Assembly: GCA_025403435.1 (NCBI GenBank)
Contig: CM046333.1
Span: 36,043,521-36,107,520 of the forward strand
Direction: 5' to 3'
DNA: 64,000 nt
Source: Artocarpus heterophyllus
Taxonomy: Eukaryota; Streptophyta; Magnoliopsida; Rosales; Moraceae
Translations under genes and position numbers: made by a program
Part shown: piece after piece, positions 48,199 to 60,077 of the stretch
How the letters are laid out: every line of letters starts with the position of its first letter
Position numbering within the stretch: the stretch's first letter is position 1
Notes under the pieces: model-generated
Told to the model about the DNA's origin: nothing
Seen by the model: only the letters and a program-made list of their open reading frames with translations
Database searches by the model: none

Positions 48199-48449
48199 TT
48201 GGGGCCGTTCGTCGGTCGCTGGGGTTGCGACCGCCGGCGTCGGCCCTTTCCGGTTGCAGCCCCAGGGCACCGGCCGGAGACATCCATGGCAAATGCAGTG
48301 GTGGCTGTCAGGCCGCCTGCACCCATTCTCGCTCAAAGGGGTCGAGAGACCCCTAGGGCATCTTGGGCTGGTCTGGGCCGAAGCCCAGACTTGAGGGCCC
48401 GTGACAAGATATAACCCAGGGGAGCCCCTGGGTTACCGGTTATTATAAA

Positions 48450-48501
<52 letters not shown>

Positions 48502-48600
48502 GGGCCGGCTGGGCCCGTGACTGGACAAAGATTTCTACACGGGCTGGGCCCGTGACCAGTAAGTCCCCTAGGGGTTGAACCCCTGGGTGACCCGAAAAAA
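48199..48600 (+). other. GC-rich structured leader of the Copia element
   Basis: The GC-rich block contains several strong stem-loops: 48412-48435 (perfect 11-bp stem, AG loop), 48372-48389 (7-bp stem, CGAA loop), 48499-48519 (8-bp stem) and 48570-48584. It is split by a long TA microsatellite (48449-48498). It lies between primer site and Gag. Packaging, dimerisation or translation roles are possible but only inferred. Confidence 0.6.
48449..48498. repeat. (TA)n microsatellite inside the Copia leader
   Basis: About 24 TA units with one TG interruption. Confidence 0.95.
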
Positions 48601-48701
48601 AAAAAAAAAAAGAAGGAAGGAAATAAAGGGGGCTGGTTTAGGATCCGGGTAGGTTCTCCCGACCCGGTCCAGCCCCGACCCTGTCAATGTTGACCTTGAC
48701 C

Positions 48702-48702
<1 letters not shown>

Positions 48703-48734
<32 letters not shown>
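48703..48734. repeat. Poly(T) run flanked by inverted ends
   Basis: About 27 T residues between GACCAAAATT and AATTTTGGTC, so the flanks form a short inverted repeat around the run. Confidence 0.85.
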
Positions 48735-48737
<3 letters not shown>

Positions 48738-49260
48738 TGGTCATTTTTGGTGCAATTTTAAATTCAAATATTGGTATTTTATATATATTTTGAGATGAAT
48801 TAATTGAAGCAACATGTCACCAAAGTGGCTTCTCTTGTGGAAATTAATTTGTTTTGAAATATAAAAGGTTGTGTTTATGTAACTTATGTGAATATTGACC
48901 GGCCTAAAGGAAGGCAATATTTAACAGAATTACATGTACACCTGTGGTGATAAACACGTGATGATTATTCGGTTTTACATGTAAGCAATAAATCAGCCCA
49001 AAGGAAGATTTATTGTTTGACATGTTCTTATTGTCAGTGTTTGATTACTACACCAAGATATCACTTACAAGTTAATATTCATATCCAAAGACTAAATATT
49101 AATGGAGTGCCCGATATCTTGAGATGGGGTTACCTTTATTTGAATTTATTATTGTTATTATGGATTCTTATGTGAGCTTATTTCGGTTTTGTTTATTTTG
49201 TTCTCTATTTTAGCTACTAGTTTTGCCTCTAATATTACTGCCAACATCAATTCAATTCCC

Positions 49261-50029
49261 ATGCTGAATGGTAACAACTTCAAATCATGGCAAGAGAACC
49301 TCCTAATAGTTCTCAGAGTCATGGATTCGACCTTGCGTTAAGGGTTCCTTCTCCTACACCTCTTACAGATAAAAGTTCCTCTGATCAAAAGAAGGACATG
49401 GAAAGGTGGGAGAAGTCAAATTGTATGTGTATGATGATCATGAAGAAGGCCATTCCAGAAGCATTCAGGGGCACTATATCGGAAACGATAAAAACAGCCA
49501 AAGAGTTCCTTGAGGACATTGAGAAGAGATTTGCCAAAAATGAAAAGGCTGAAACAAGTACACTTTTGGCAAACCTTATCTCAATGAGATACAAAAGTAA
49601 AGGGAACATTAGGGAGTACATCATGGAGATGTCTCATCTTGCTTCAAAATTAAGAGCACTTAAGCTTGACCTTTATGAGGACTTGCTAGTGCATTTGGTT
49701 CTTATATCTCTTCCTGCACATTTCAGTCAGTTTAAGGTGAGCTACAACTGCCAAAAGGAGACTTGGTCTCTTAATGAGCTCATCTCACATTGTGTGCAAG
49801 AAGAGGAAAGGTTGAAGCAAGAAAAGACAGAAAGTGCTCACTTGGCTAATACTTCCAAGGACAAAGGGAAGAAAAGGAAGAAGGATAAGGAAGCTGCAGT
49901 TACAGCACCTCAAAAGAAGCAACAAAAGAGACCAGTTGATCCGAAACGTACGGGTTGCTTCTTCTGTGGAGCTGCAGGACATAAAAGAAGCATTGCACCA
50001 ATTATCACGCTTGGCGTGCTAGAAAAGGT
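49261..50029 (+). pseudogene. Copia Gag
   Basis: Begins MLNGNNFKSWQ, the usual Gag opening of this Copia type, and contains the UBN2-type Gag region (MERWEKSNCMCMMIMKKAIP onward), a lysine-rich segment and the start of a zinc knuckle (CFFCGAAGH). Frame is lost near 49315, since the first frame ends at a TAA close to 49336 while the rest is open from 49287. It is lost again at about 49990, inside the knuckle after the His ligand. The knuckle's last Cys is therefore found only in another frame. Confidence 0.85.
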
Positions 50030-53000
50030 ATGCTTCTTAATTTGGTTTGTTCTGAGGTTAATTTAACTTCGGTACCTGAACACACTTGGTGGATGGATTC
50101 TGGTGCAACCACTCACATTAGTGTGTCTATGCAGGGATGCTTGAGATGCCGAAAGCCAACTGATGGTGAAAGATACATCTACATGGGCGATGGCAAGAAA
50201 GTTGAAGTTGAAGCAATAGGAAAATTTAGATTATTGTTAAAGACTGGATTTTATTTGGATCTTGATGAAACATTTGTTGTACCGTCTTTTAGACAGAAGT
50301 TGATTTCTATTTCAGCTTTGGACAAATCTGGTTATTCTTGTTCATTTGGAAATGGAAAATTTAGTTTGTTTCATGATTCAAAATTAGTTGGTTCCGGTTC
50401 TTTATCAGGTTACGATAATCTTTATTTGCTTGATACAATTGCTTCATTTAATGAATCCTTGCAATTAAGTACACGAGGTATAAAGAGAAAATTAACCAAT
50501 GAGAATTCAACTGCGTTATGGCACAAGAGATTGGGTCATATCTCCAGAAGGAGAATAGAGAGACTTGTGTCAGACGAAATTCTCGACCCCTTAGACTTTA
50601 CAGATTTTGATATTTGTGTTAACTGTATTAAGGGGAAACAAACCAATAAAAGGAGATTTGAAGCCAACAGGACTTTGGACGTCTTAGAACTTATACATAC
50701 AGACATTTGTGGGCCATTCCCTACGGCTTCTTAGAATGGCCAACAATATTTTATAACGTTCATAGACGATTTTTCTAGATATGGCTACATATATCTCATT
50801 CATGAAAAGTCACAGTCACTGGATGTATTCAAAAATTATAAGGCTGAAGTTAAAAATCAACTCAGTAAAAGGATTAAAAGCGTCAGATCTGACCGTGGTG
50901 GTGAATACTATGGTAGATATGACGGTTTAGGTGAACAACGTCTGGGACTATTTGTTAAGTTCCTAGAGGAAAGTGGTATCGTCCCACGGTACACTATGCC
51001 TAGTTCGTCCACTATGAATGGTGTTGCTGAAAGATGAAACAGAATGCTTAAGGACATGGTGAGGAGTATGATTTCTCATTCTACCTTACCAGAATCACTC
51101 TGGGGAGAAGCACTTAAGACTGCAGCGTATATCCTTAACAAGGTTCCAACTAAAGCAACTGCCAAAACCCCTTACGAACTTTGGAAGGGCAAGAAGCATA
51201 GTCTAAAGCATTTGCATGTTTGGGGATGTCCAGCTGAGGCAAGGCCTTATAGGCGTAATGAAAAGAAACTGGACTCAAGAACGATTAGTTGTTATTTTAT
51301 TGGATACTCTGAAAGATCCAGGGGGTACAAGTTTTATGATCCCACGACCAAATCGATATTTGAGACGGGAAATGCTAGGTTCTTTGAGGATGTCGAGTTT
51401 GCGGGGGGAGATATGGTTAGGGACTTTGTCTTTGAAAAGGAATATGTTGATATTCCCACAGCTGTTATTGACATTGATCAGGTTTCTACTCCTGACATCG
51501 TTCAAGAAGCAGACCCAAATCAAGACAATATCGGAGAACCTCCCATTCTAGAAATTGTTCCAGAAGAACAAACTCAACCACCTCAAGAACCTATGCCATT
51601 AAAGAGATCCACTAGAGAAAGGAGAAGTGCGGTGCCAGATGATTACATTGTATTTCTCCAAGAACATGAGTATGACATTGGTATGGTGGAAGATGATCCA
51701 ATCAACTTCCGTCAAGCCATGGAAAGTTCTAGATCTCAAGAGTGGATTGATGCCATGAATGAAGAGATAAAGTCTATGAAAGACAATGACGTTTGGGTTC
51801 TTGTCCCATTGCTTGAAGGTGCGAAACCCATTGGTTGCAAATGGATATTTAAGACCAAGAGGGATTCGAAAGGCAATGTGGAGAGGTACAAGGCTCGTCT
51901 TGTCGCTAAAGGCTTTACACAGAAAGAAGGCATTGATTATAAAGAGACTTTCTCTCCGGTTTCTTCAAAAGACTCTTTCAGGATTATAGTGGCATTAGTG
52001 GCACATTTTGATCTTGAGCTTCATCAGATGGATGTTAAGACTATGTTTCTCAATGGTGACATTGATGAAACAATCTATATGTTACAACTGGAAAACTTTG
52101 TGTCAGGAGATGCAAAGAAGATGGTTTGAAAATTAAAGAAATCTATCTATGGGATTAAGCAAGCTTCTTGTCAGTGGTATTACAAATTTCATCATGCTAT
52201 CATCTTGTTCGGTTTTGAGATGAATTTGGTCGATGATTGTATATACCACAAGTTCAGTGGGAGTAAAAGTATATTTTCTTGGTTTTATATGTTGATGACA
52301 TTTTGCTTGCCAGTAACAATATAGGCTTATTGCACGAAACCAAGAGATTTCTATCAAAGAAGTTTGAGATGAAGGATCTTGGTGACTCCTTTTTTGTGTT
52401 GGGTATACAGATACATTGGGATTGCTCTCGGGGTATTTTGAGATTATCACAAAAGGGCTATATCAAAAAGATTTTTAAGAGATATGGCATGCAGGATTGT
52501 AAACCAGGTGATACCCTTGTGGCTAAGGGAGACAAGTTTAGTCTCAATCAGTGCCCTAAGAATGATTTTGAGGTTAAGGAAATGCAGAAGATTCCTTATG
52601 AGTCAGTAGTAGGGAGTCTAATGTATGCTCAGGTTTGTACACGTCCGGATATTGCGTACGTTACAGAGATGTTGGGCAGGTACTTAAGCAATCCTGGAAA
52701 GGATCACTGGGTAGTAGCCAAACGAGTCTTGAGGTATTTTCAGAGAACAAAGGATTACATGCTCACGTATCAGAGGTCAGAACAGCTTGAGATCATTGGG
52801 TATACTGACTCTGATTTTGCTGGATGCCAAGATAGTATGAAATCTACATCGGGCTATGTCTACCTTCTGGCTGGAGGTGTTGTCTCTTGGAAGAGTGCTA
52901 AACAGTGTCTTATAACATCTTCTACAATGGCGGCAGAGTTCATAGCGTGTTATGAGGCGTCCAATCATGGAATATGGCTACGAAATTTTGTCACGGGGCT

Positions 53001-53253
53001 ACGTATAGTGGACAGTATTCAAAGACCACTCAAGATATTTTGTGACAATAAGTGGGCAGTTTTGTATTCCAACAACAACAGGAGCTCGACGAAGTCAAAA
53101 CATATAGAGATCAAGTTCCTAGTTGTGAAAGAAAGAGTTCAGAGTGGACAATTGTCTATAGAGCACATCGGCACAAACTCCATGATTGCGGATCCACTTA
53201 CTAAGGGATTGCCACCCAAAATATTGGGTGTCATATCATTTCAGGATATTTAG
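50030..53253 (+). pseudogene. Copia Pol: protease, integrase, reverse transcriptase, RNase H
   Basis: In order: protease with DSGATTHIS (about 50095); pre-integrase HHCC region with LWHKRLGH (about 50517) and CVNCIKGK; integrase with the Asp of HTDICGP, the Asp of VRSDRGGEY and the Glu of GVAER; the hinge [10 protein letters not shown]; reverse transcriptase from VWVLVPL to YVDD (about 52285); RNase H with DSDFAGC, STMAAEF and CDN. Inactivating changes: TAG 50732-50734, TGA 51035-51037, TGA 52127-52129, and a frameshift between about 52260 and 52280 just before YVDD. The C-terminal end is at TAG 53251-53253. Gag and Pol were probably one polyprotein, as is usual in the superfamily. Confidence 0.93.
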
Positions 53254-53672
53254 TTTTAGTGGGAGTTTGTAATTTTAAATGCTCTTATGATATAGACATT
53301 TTTCAGTTATTTCAGTTTATGGATATTTTGAGATTATTTTCTGCAGAAATAAAGTTTCAGTTTATTCACACTCTAATTTTGGTATGGTTTGATCTCACTA
53401 AGGTATTAAGGTGGACCAGTTGGAAATAGGCATGTTAAGATCACATTGCATGAAATTTCCATGCTACACATCCATGCTTGATCTTGTCATTAGTTGTATT
53501 GATATATGTGATCATTGATGGGTCTAGTTACGACATATGTAACGAAGGTCGCTTTGGTCCTATATTGATATGGTTAATGGACAAGATTGATAAGGTGCAT
53601 AAGGTTTTGATAGCAAAATTCATGAGCTCATAAGGTATAATTCACATTTATAAAGTTTCATATATATAGCCC

Positions 53673-53683
53673 AAGTGGGAGAT
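53673..53683 (+). promoter_or_regulatory. Polypurine tract of Copia element
   Basis: AAGTGGGAGAT directly precedes the 3' LTR, a common Copia arrangement. Confidence 0.85.
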
Positions 53684-54147
53684 TGTTTGATCAAAATCAA
53701 ATTATGGGCCAATATATTAAATAAATGTGAATTAAAGGCTATCAATAAGGTTGCCCAATTAAAAGTGATCAATTTGGGTTTTGGGCTTTTAATGCATCAT
53801 TAAGTGTGGGCCTCCTATGTGTAGAGACGAAAATTATAATTACTAATTTTATGATGGGCTAAATTGGTAATTAAGGATAATTGCTAGGGTTTAGCAATTA
53901 TATAAAGGGGTTGTGGTCCCCAAGTCAGCACGTATATTTTTTTCTGTTACCCATCTACAGAGAAATTACAGAGCATTCTGATAGGGAGGATTTATGTACC
54001 AGACTTGAAAGATCCTCAACCAAAAGACTCAAGAATCACATTCAATCTATGGATTCAGGTTAGCTTCTGCATCTTATTAATATTCTTGATGATTTGACAT
54101 GAACGATCTTGGGTGATGATGGTTTTCATCACAATTTTATTCTAACA
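53684..54147 (+). repeat. 3' LTR of Copia element
   Basis: 464 bp, TGTTTGATC start and CTAACA end; about 95 percent identical by eye to the 5' LTR. Confidence 0.94.
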
Positions 54148-54152
54148 CATTT
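54148..54152. repeat. Target site duplication, right, Copia (CATTT)
   Basis: Exact match to 47149-47153. Confidence 0.9.
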
Positions 54153-55812
54153 GAGACTACAAAAAAATATGGAAAAGACATAAGGTTACTTCCAGATTAT
54201 GTTACCAAGGAAGAATTACTTGGACTCCTAAAAGCTGAAAGAAGTAAAGCATCTCCCGTTGACATGACCGTAGATTTTCACCCACCATACCTAACTGAGA
54301 TCGCTTTCAGGCTATACCCTCACGGTTATGGGGGCCCCGCTTTTCGAAAGTATAATGGGAAGATCAGTAATGCTTAAGAACACACTATCCAATTCATGGA
54401 TGACTTGGGTATTTATGCCTACGATTGTAAGCTAAGGCTATAGGAATTCTCTAAATATCTAACTGAAAGAGCTTACTCTTAGTACGTGAGCTTACGACCT
54501 AGTAGGTTTTATAGTTGGGAGGATTGGTTTCTCAATTTGTGCTAAATTTTTTATGGTAGAAGACAAGTGGAGTATAGCTGATCTGACGGGAGAAAATTTG
54601 AGGTTTGATGAAGGTTTAGTTGATTACAAGCAAAAATTTAGAGAAACGGCTCTCGATTATGCTGAGACTCTGCAGAAAGAGATCTTGCTACAATGTATAT
54701 CAAGGGAATGCTTGATGAATATCACATACATATTGAAAATCATGCAATTTACAGTTTTATAGAGCTAGTTGCTAAAGCAAGGAATACAGGGGCCACAATA
54801 GCACGATTGTCTAGGTCGTTCTGACAAGATATCCTGCATCAGAAACCATAGAAAGAACTAAAGCGAGGAGTTAAGATAACTCTAGCCTAAGGAAAAAGGA
54901 ACATCAGGGCTCCAAAGAAAGGGAGGAAAGATGATAAGCCTCCAAAACTTCCATATATACCAAAGAAAAAATATATACTCTTTTAGAAGCTTGGGTTAGA
55001 GATGGAGAAGTTATACTACCCTTTGTAGAGAGAGTCCCTTCAGTTGAGGAAGAACAACATGAGCCATATTGTCATTATCAATGTGAAATTAATCACCCAA
55101 AGATAAACTGCTATATGTTGAGAAAGATCTTCCATGACCGGCTGCAAAAAGGAGAAATCATATTAGGTGAGAATACTATTGACCAAGTACACTTTCCTCA
55201 ACATCAAAACAATGGTGTCGTCACGACATGCACAAGAGGACTCCCCATAGCTTACCAAGAAAAACATAAAACTATTCACATCGAGGAAATATTTGAAGAA
55301 CCTTATCAAGTGGACGATACACCACAAGATAAGCTAGTGACATCCTTATTGCGTACAAAGTTATTTAGGAACTTTTTTTTGATTGTCTTAAGTTTGAACA
55401 AGAAGCGCAAGAAGAAGCTGCAGAGGCTTTAATACAAGTTGCTCAAACTATGGACCTGCCTGCTATATAGTAAGCCATCTCATTCAAAAGATCGCGAAAA
55501 GATCTGAAGGAGCTATTGTTTTCACAAACATCGATATTCAGACGAAGCCATTTCTGCATAATCGGCCATTGTATGTCGAAGCAAGAGTGAATGGATAAAA
55601 GATTAAAAGAGCACCTGTTGACAATGAAGTGTCAGTCCACCTTATGCCTATAGCTATGTATGTTGCAATGAAACCGATGAAAAGAGGACTCGCCCTACAA
55701 ATTATAACACTCAACATTCGTAGCCACATCTGTAAAAATCGTGGGATATGTGATAGTCGAACTAGAGGTTGGACCAATTCGAAGCCCAACACGATCTCAC
55801 GTAATCGACATA
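54153..55812 (+). pseudogene. Decayed Ty3/gypsy Gag and protease (host element, part 1)
   Basis: Scattered over three frames, with many stops, are a Gag capsid signature (FRLYPHGYG, FRKYNGK, QFMDDLGIYAYD, YVSLRP, DYAETLQKEILLQC), a knuckle-like CHYQCEINHPKINC (C-x3-C-x3-H-x4-C spacing, so degenerate or atypical) and the beginning of a retroviral-type aspartic protease (APVDNEVSVHLMPI, where DNG is expected but DNE is found). ORF 55115-55432 is the longest open remnant. It was continuous with 58847 before the solo LTR inserted. This is an old, dead copy. Confidence 0.72.
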
Positions 55813-55817
55813 GATAC
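55813..55817. repeat. Target site duplication, left, solo LTR 1 (GATAC)
   Basis: Repeated at 58842-58846. Confidence 0.85.
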
Positions 55818-56163
55818 TGCAACGCCCCTTAGCTCGGACGTCACAGATGTCGTTACATTCTTACGTTCGAACTTGTTAAAACTTTAATCATAAACATAAG
55901 TCCAAAACTTACACAATACTTTAACTTATAAATATAACAAACATACTTATCCAGGATCCATTCATACATTTTTTTTTATAACTTAACATTGTTAAAATAA
56001 CATTGCTTAACACATTCCATAGAGTAATTTATTCAATTATACTTTAAATTGATCATGAACTTTATTAAAATAAACAAACCAAGTTGTAAAATCATATATC
56101 ATAAAAACATCACATCATATCTTTTTAATCATCACATCATTTTAAATTTACTTACTCCCACAG

Positions 56164-56295
56164 TTCGGCAGGCCGACAGAGGCTTTGCAAACTGACTTAA
56201 AATCTCAGCTTCTTTCGGCAGGCCAAAAACATTATCGGTAGGCCAAACCTTCAGACTTCGGCAGGCCGACCAAGGATGTTCGGCAGGCTGACCGA
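56164..56295 (-). repeat. Palindromic motif array in solo LTR 1 (left cluster, 5 copies)
   Basis: TTCGGCAGGCCGA and variants start at about 56164, 56214, 56234, 56257 and 56278. After the first gap the spacing is 20-23 bp. Strongly GC-rich against an AT-rich LTR. Confidence 0.75.
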
Positions 56296-58484
56296 GCCAT
56301 AATCTTTGAGAAAAACTTAATTTTTAAAACAAACCAACTTTTCATAAAATATTGCGAAAGTTCATAATTCTTTAAAAATGATAAAAATAACTTATAAAAC
56401 TTAACATAAAAATATGTTCCAAAATATATAACTTGATTAAAAACATAAGAACGTTCTTCTTGACGTGCTTTCGGTTATAATTCATCGTGCTTAGTGCTCA
56501 TACGCCTTTCCATGTCCTCCGCCTAATCTAAGACTTTCTTACCCTTATCTGCAACATGACATAAAACGTGATTAAACTAATGCTTAGTAAGTACATATAA
56601 TTCTCACAAATTAAAACATTACATAAACATCATCATCATCATCATTGTCATCTTATCATAAAAGTGCCTTAAGCACAATTTTATAGAACATATCTTTCAT
56701 TATATTGACCATATTAAAACTTATTCCATTTTTTTTTATCTTAAGGGCCCAAGTGTTGCACCATAAACATCATCATAGGCGCACCGTCATGAGAGGAGAA
56801 TGGTAGCTAATCCAAAACCAAACATGACATCATAACATTTCATTTCATAACATTGGTGTGCAACACTTATTAGGTGATACATATATACATAGTTTTCATA
56901 CTTTGAAACATGCCATATCATCATGCATAACTTAAAATCATGAAAAACTTTCATAGAAATTCTTAAGAAAAATATCCATAAATCATCATGAATATCATTA
57001 TGAACATAACATCAAATCTTGTAAAAACGTGTCATGTTGCAGGTGAGAATGTACTTACCTTAACGCTAGCTTACTTAACCTTAAAATACTTTTGGTGATG
57101 ACGTCGCGGTCTCAATGTGCTCGCTTCTTTGAGTGTTCATGTCATTTATCCATTAAAAATACAATAAAATTAACACTTATCATAAAATATTCATTCACAT
57201 ATCATTCTTTCATATTTCATTCATATATATAACATTCATTCATATATCATTCTTTCATCTCATAATACAAACATGATTCATAATCATTATTTTGAAAACA
57301 TAACATTATCATCACCTAAAAACAAATGCTATTCATAATATGCTTCCTTAAATATTATCATCAAAACATGAAAATCTTTTTGAAAAACGTTTTCTAATAA
57401 TTTAAAGTACATACATTTTTAAAATTCATACAAACACCATATTATCATGCATACAATTATTTCATTATCATAAAATCATTTAAACATACATAACATTTCA
57501 TAAACAAAATCCAGAAATAACATTTCATAAACAAAATCCAGAAATAACATTTATTAAAACAGTTTTCTCATAGAAAATCTCGTAACATAAAATATACTCA
57601 TCAAAACATACACATACACATACACATACTTGTTAACTTTCATTTACCCTTAAATAACATTACTTTTTTTTTATGCATCAATATTAAACAGTAAAATTTT
57701 ACTGTGAGGGGTAAAAGATATAAAATCCATATTTTATCATAAAAACGTTGAAACAACTTGAAACTTAGGAAAACATTTCATAACACATACATGCATATCA
57801 TATTAAAAATTCAAAATAAATACAATACCTAAAGAAGAATATTGTAAACGAATTGAGGAGGAGAATTTCTTTTCAAAAACACTGGAAAAACTAAATTCTT
57901 ACCTTGAAATTTATTCTCAAAATCCTTGATTTTAACCGAGGAAAATACAACTTTTCTTACAATTTTCTTGCAGAGAATTTTCGGGATAGAGAGAGAGAAA
58001 TTCGTGGAGAAGAGAAAAGGAAGAATGAGAATGAGAGAACGTCTCATAACTGAGAGAGAAAAACGTGAGAATGAGAGAAAATCAGAAAAAGAATGTCTCA
58101 GATAGTGAATGAGAGGAGAAAATAACGTGTGAGGAAAAGAGTCGTTAAAAATTTTAACGTAACAAGTATAATGAACATTCATTGCCCTTCATTAAGTCCC
58201 TCCATTAAGTCAGAATTTCTGACTGTTAGGTGGCAATTGGCGTGAAGGAGAGAAAGAAGAAAAAGGAAAGTCAAAACTCTCACTCATCACTTACCATGTT
58301 TTGCCCTATTTAAATGGGAAACCATTTAAATTGCCACAAATCAATGCAAAGTCAAACCCTTTAATTTCCTTAACTGATAAAACATTCAATTATTATGCCA
58401 ATTAATCACATTAAATCATCCAATTAATGTAATTAACTCAGCCATAATTTTGGAGAGATTTCTGCTGACTACTCGTCAGCCGTG

Positions 58485-58592
58485 TTCAGCTTGCCGGTTC
58501 CACCAAGTTCGGCCTGTCGATGGATTTCTTCGGCCTGCCGGTCTTAGGCAGACTGTTCGGCCTACCGATCTTAAAAGTTCGGCCTGCCGAAC
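58485..58592 (+). repeat. Palindromic motif array in solo LTR 1 (right cluster, 5 copies)
   Basis: TTCGGCCTGCCGA and variants start at about 58485, 58508, 58529, 58556 and 58578, spaced 21-27 bp. The orientation is the reverse complement of the left cluster. Confidence 0.75.
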
Positions 58593-58841
58593 TGTCCTTA
58601 AATACCAAACATTAAAACATTCAATTCATCATGCATCATAATTAAACATACATCAAATAATTCACATGAACATTTGAGCACAACGATACCAAGCGGTCAT
58701 CACCTGTCATAAAACTTGACATAAAAAGTTAGTAACATTAACATCATATATCATTACGTATAACATAAATTATTAATAAAATTCCTTAACATCGTTACTA
58801 ACTTAACGTGGTCCGTTACACAAAAATAGGAGGGTGTTACA

Positions 58842-58846
58842 GATAC
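58842..58846. repeat. Target site duplication, right, solo LTR 1 (GATAC)
   Basis: Exact match to 55813-55817. Confidence 0.85.
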
Positions 58847-60072
58847 CTCTTACCACTTTTTGCTCGGACATCAATGGATTCATGCACACAATTATATACC
58901 CTCTACCTTACATCAATCTGTTAAAGCTCACGTCTAAAGGAAAGATATTCATATCCCTGCCATTAGAGCGCCTTTTGCAAGAGATGAAGCATATATGGCA
59001 AAACCAATGTTCTTTGATGAAACATCAGAACAAAGAATCGATATGGTTACACTCCTAGGAGTAGTAAGACTGCCAAATTGGGAAGAGTACGAAGCAATAG
59101 ATGAACCTCTAATCATGAAGCCAAAAAAGAAAGGAAAAGTAGAAATAGTCACATTGCCTAATGGGAAGAAGACTTGCCGTTTATGATGACGTGCAGGGCC
59201 GGTAGAATTGTTTGGCCCCACCATTACTATGGTAGAAGAAGAAGAAATAAAGCCCGCATGAAGCTATCACTTAAGCCGCAAATGAACAAAATAGTGGAAC
59301 TCAAATTGTCAAGAGATCCTGAAAAGAAAAAAGATTGTTTTTATCTTATCTGATTTGTTTGACAAATTTAAATGTAAACTCATAGATCTGTTGTGCAGGT
59401 ACCAAGATATGTTCACATGGACATCTTAAGATATAGCAGGGTTAGATCCCACATTGGTTCATATAAATTGGCTACTTTGCCCAATATCAGGCCAGTTGAA
59501 CAAACTTGAAGAAATTGTAGGCCAGAAATATAACTACAAATTAAGTAAGAGATAGAGAAACTAATATGTGTCGGATTTATATGAACTTGCAAACATTCTC
59601 AATGGTTGGCTAATATAGTACCAGTAAGTAAAAAGAATGGTCAAATAAGATGTTGTGTCGATTACATGGACTTAAATAAGGCATGTCCAAAAGATGACTT
59701 TCCGCTACCCAATTTAGATACATTAATTGATGCAACGGTGGGTCATGAGATGGTCTCTTTCATGGATGAGTTTAGTGGTTACAATTAAATCCGTATGGAC
59801 CCAAAAGATGCAGAAGAAACAGCATTTAGAACCCCTTTTGAGAATTTTTACTACATTGTTAGGTCATTTGGGCTAAAAAACACTGAAGCCGTATATCAAA
59901 GTGTGATCATTGCAATTTTTCACGATATGATACACAATGTGTTTGAACTGTATGTTGATGATATAATGGCGAAATCTTGAAAAGAACAAGAGCATGTGGA
60001 TGACAAGAAAAAGTATTCCAAAGATGTAGGAAGTACAAATTGAAAATGAACTCTAAAGCATGCCTTTGGGGT
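58847..60072 (+). pseudogene. Decayed Ty3/gypsy protease end and reverse transcriptase (host element, part 2)
   Basis: Directly after the insertion the protease C-terminus appears (SYHFLLGHQWIHAHN, where LLGRxWIH is usual), in frame with the VIDIDT encoded just before 55813. A linker ORF (58995-59186) follows, then reverse transcriptase: CCVDYMDLNKACPKDDFPLP (about 59654), DATVGHEMVSFMDEFSGYN, FGLKNTEAVYQ and YVDDIMAKS (about 59950). Stops occur within, for example TAA at 59786-59788 and TGA near 59979. It continues at 62291 after solo LTR 2. Confidence 0.85.
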
Positions 60073-60077
60073 AATTG
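60073..60077. repeat. Target site duplication, left, solo LTR 2 (AATTG)
   Basis: Repeated at 62286-62290. Confidence 0.87.

Larger units (their letters stand above)
47154..54147 (+). mobile_element. Ty1/Copia LTR retrotransposon, complete but inactive
   Basis: This 6,994-bp element has LTRs of 465 and 464 bp, a tRNA-Met-type primer binding site, a long structured leader, Gag, protease, integrase, reverse transcriptase, RNase H and a purine tract, flanked by CATTT duplications. Protease and integrase precede reverse transcriptase, which is diagnostic of Copia. I count roughly 22 differences between the LTRs (about 5 percent), so it is older than Tat copy B. It is inserted into the Gag region of an older gypsy element. 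Several stops and frameshifts inactivate it. Confidence 0.96.
55818..58841 (-). repeat. Solo LTR 1, about 3.0 kb
   Basis: One long TG...CA unit (TGCAACGCCCC start, GGGTGTTACA end on plus; TGTAACACCC on minus) with no internal coding region, bounded by GATAC duplications. Minus orientation is suggested because a CT-rich leader-like tract runs leftward at 58130-57960. Length and terminal words recall the very long LTRs of Tekay/Del chromoviruses; that lineage is an inference. Two arrays of a GC-rich palindromic motif (56164-56295 and 58485-58592, opposite orientations) and a 26-bp tandem duplication (about 57487-57545) lie inside. Confidence 0.82.

Noticed and set aside
48024..48356. ORFs of 64-100 codons in the GC-rich Copia leader
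   Set aside because: Composition-driven, overlapping on both strands, upstream of Gag, with no known domain.
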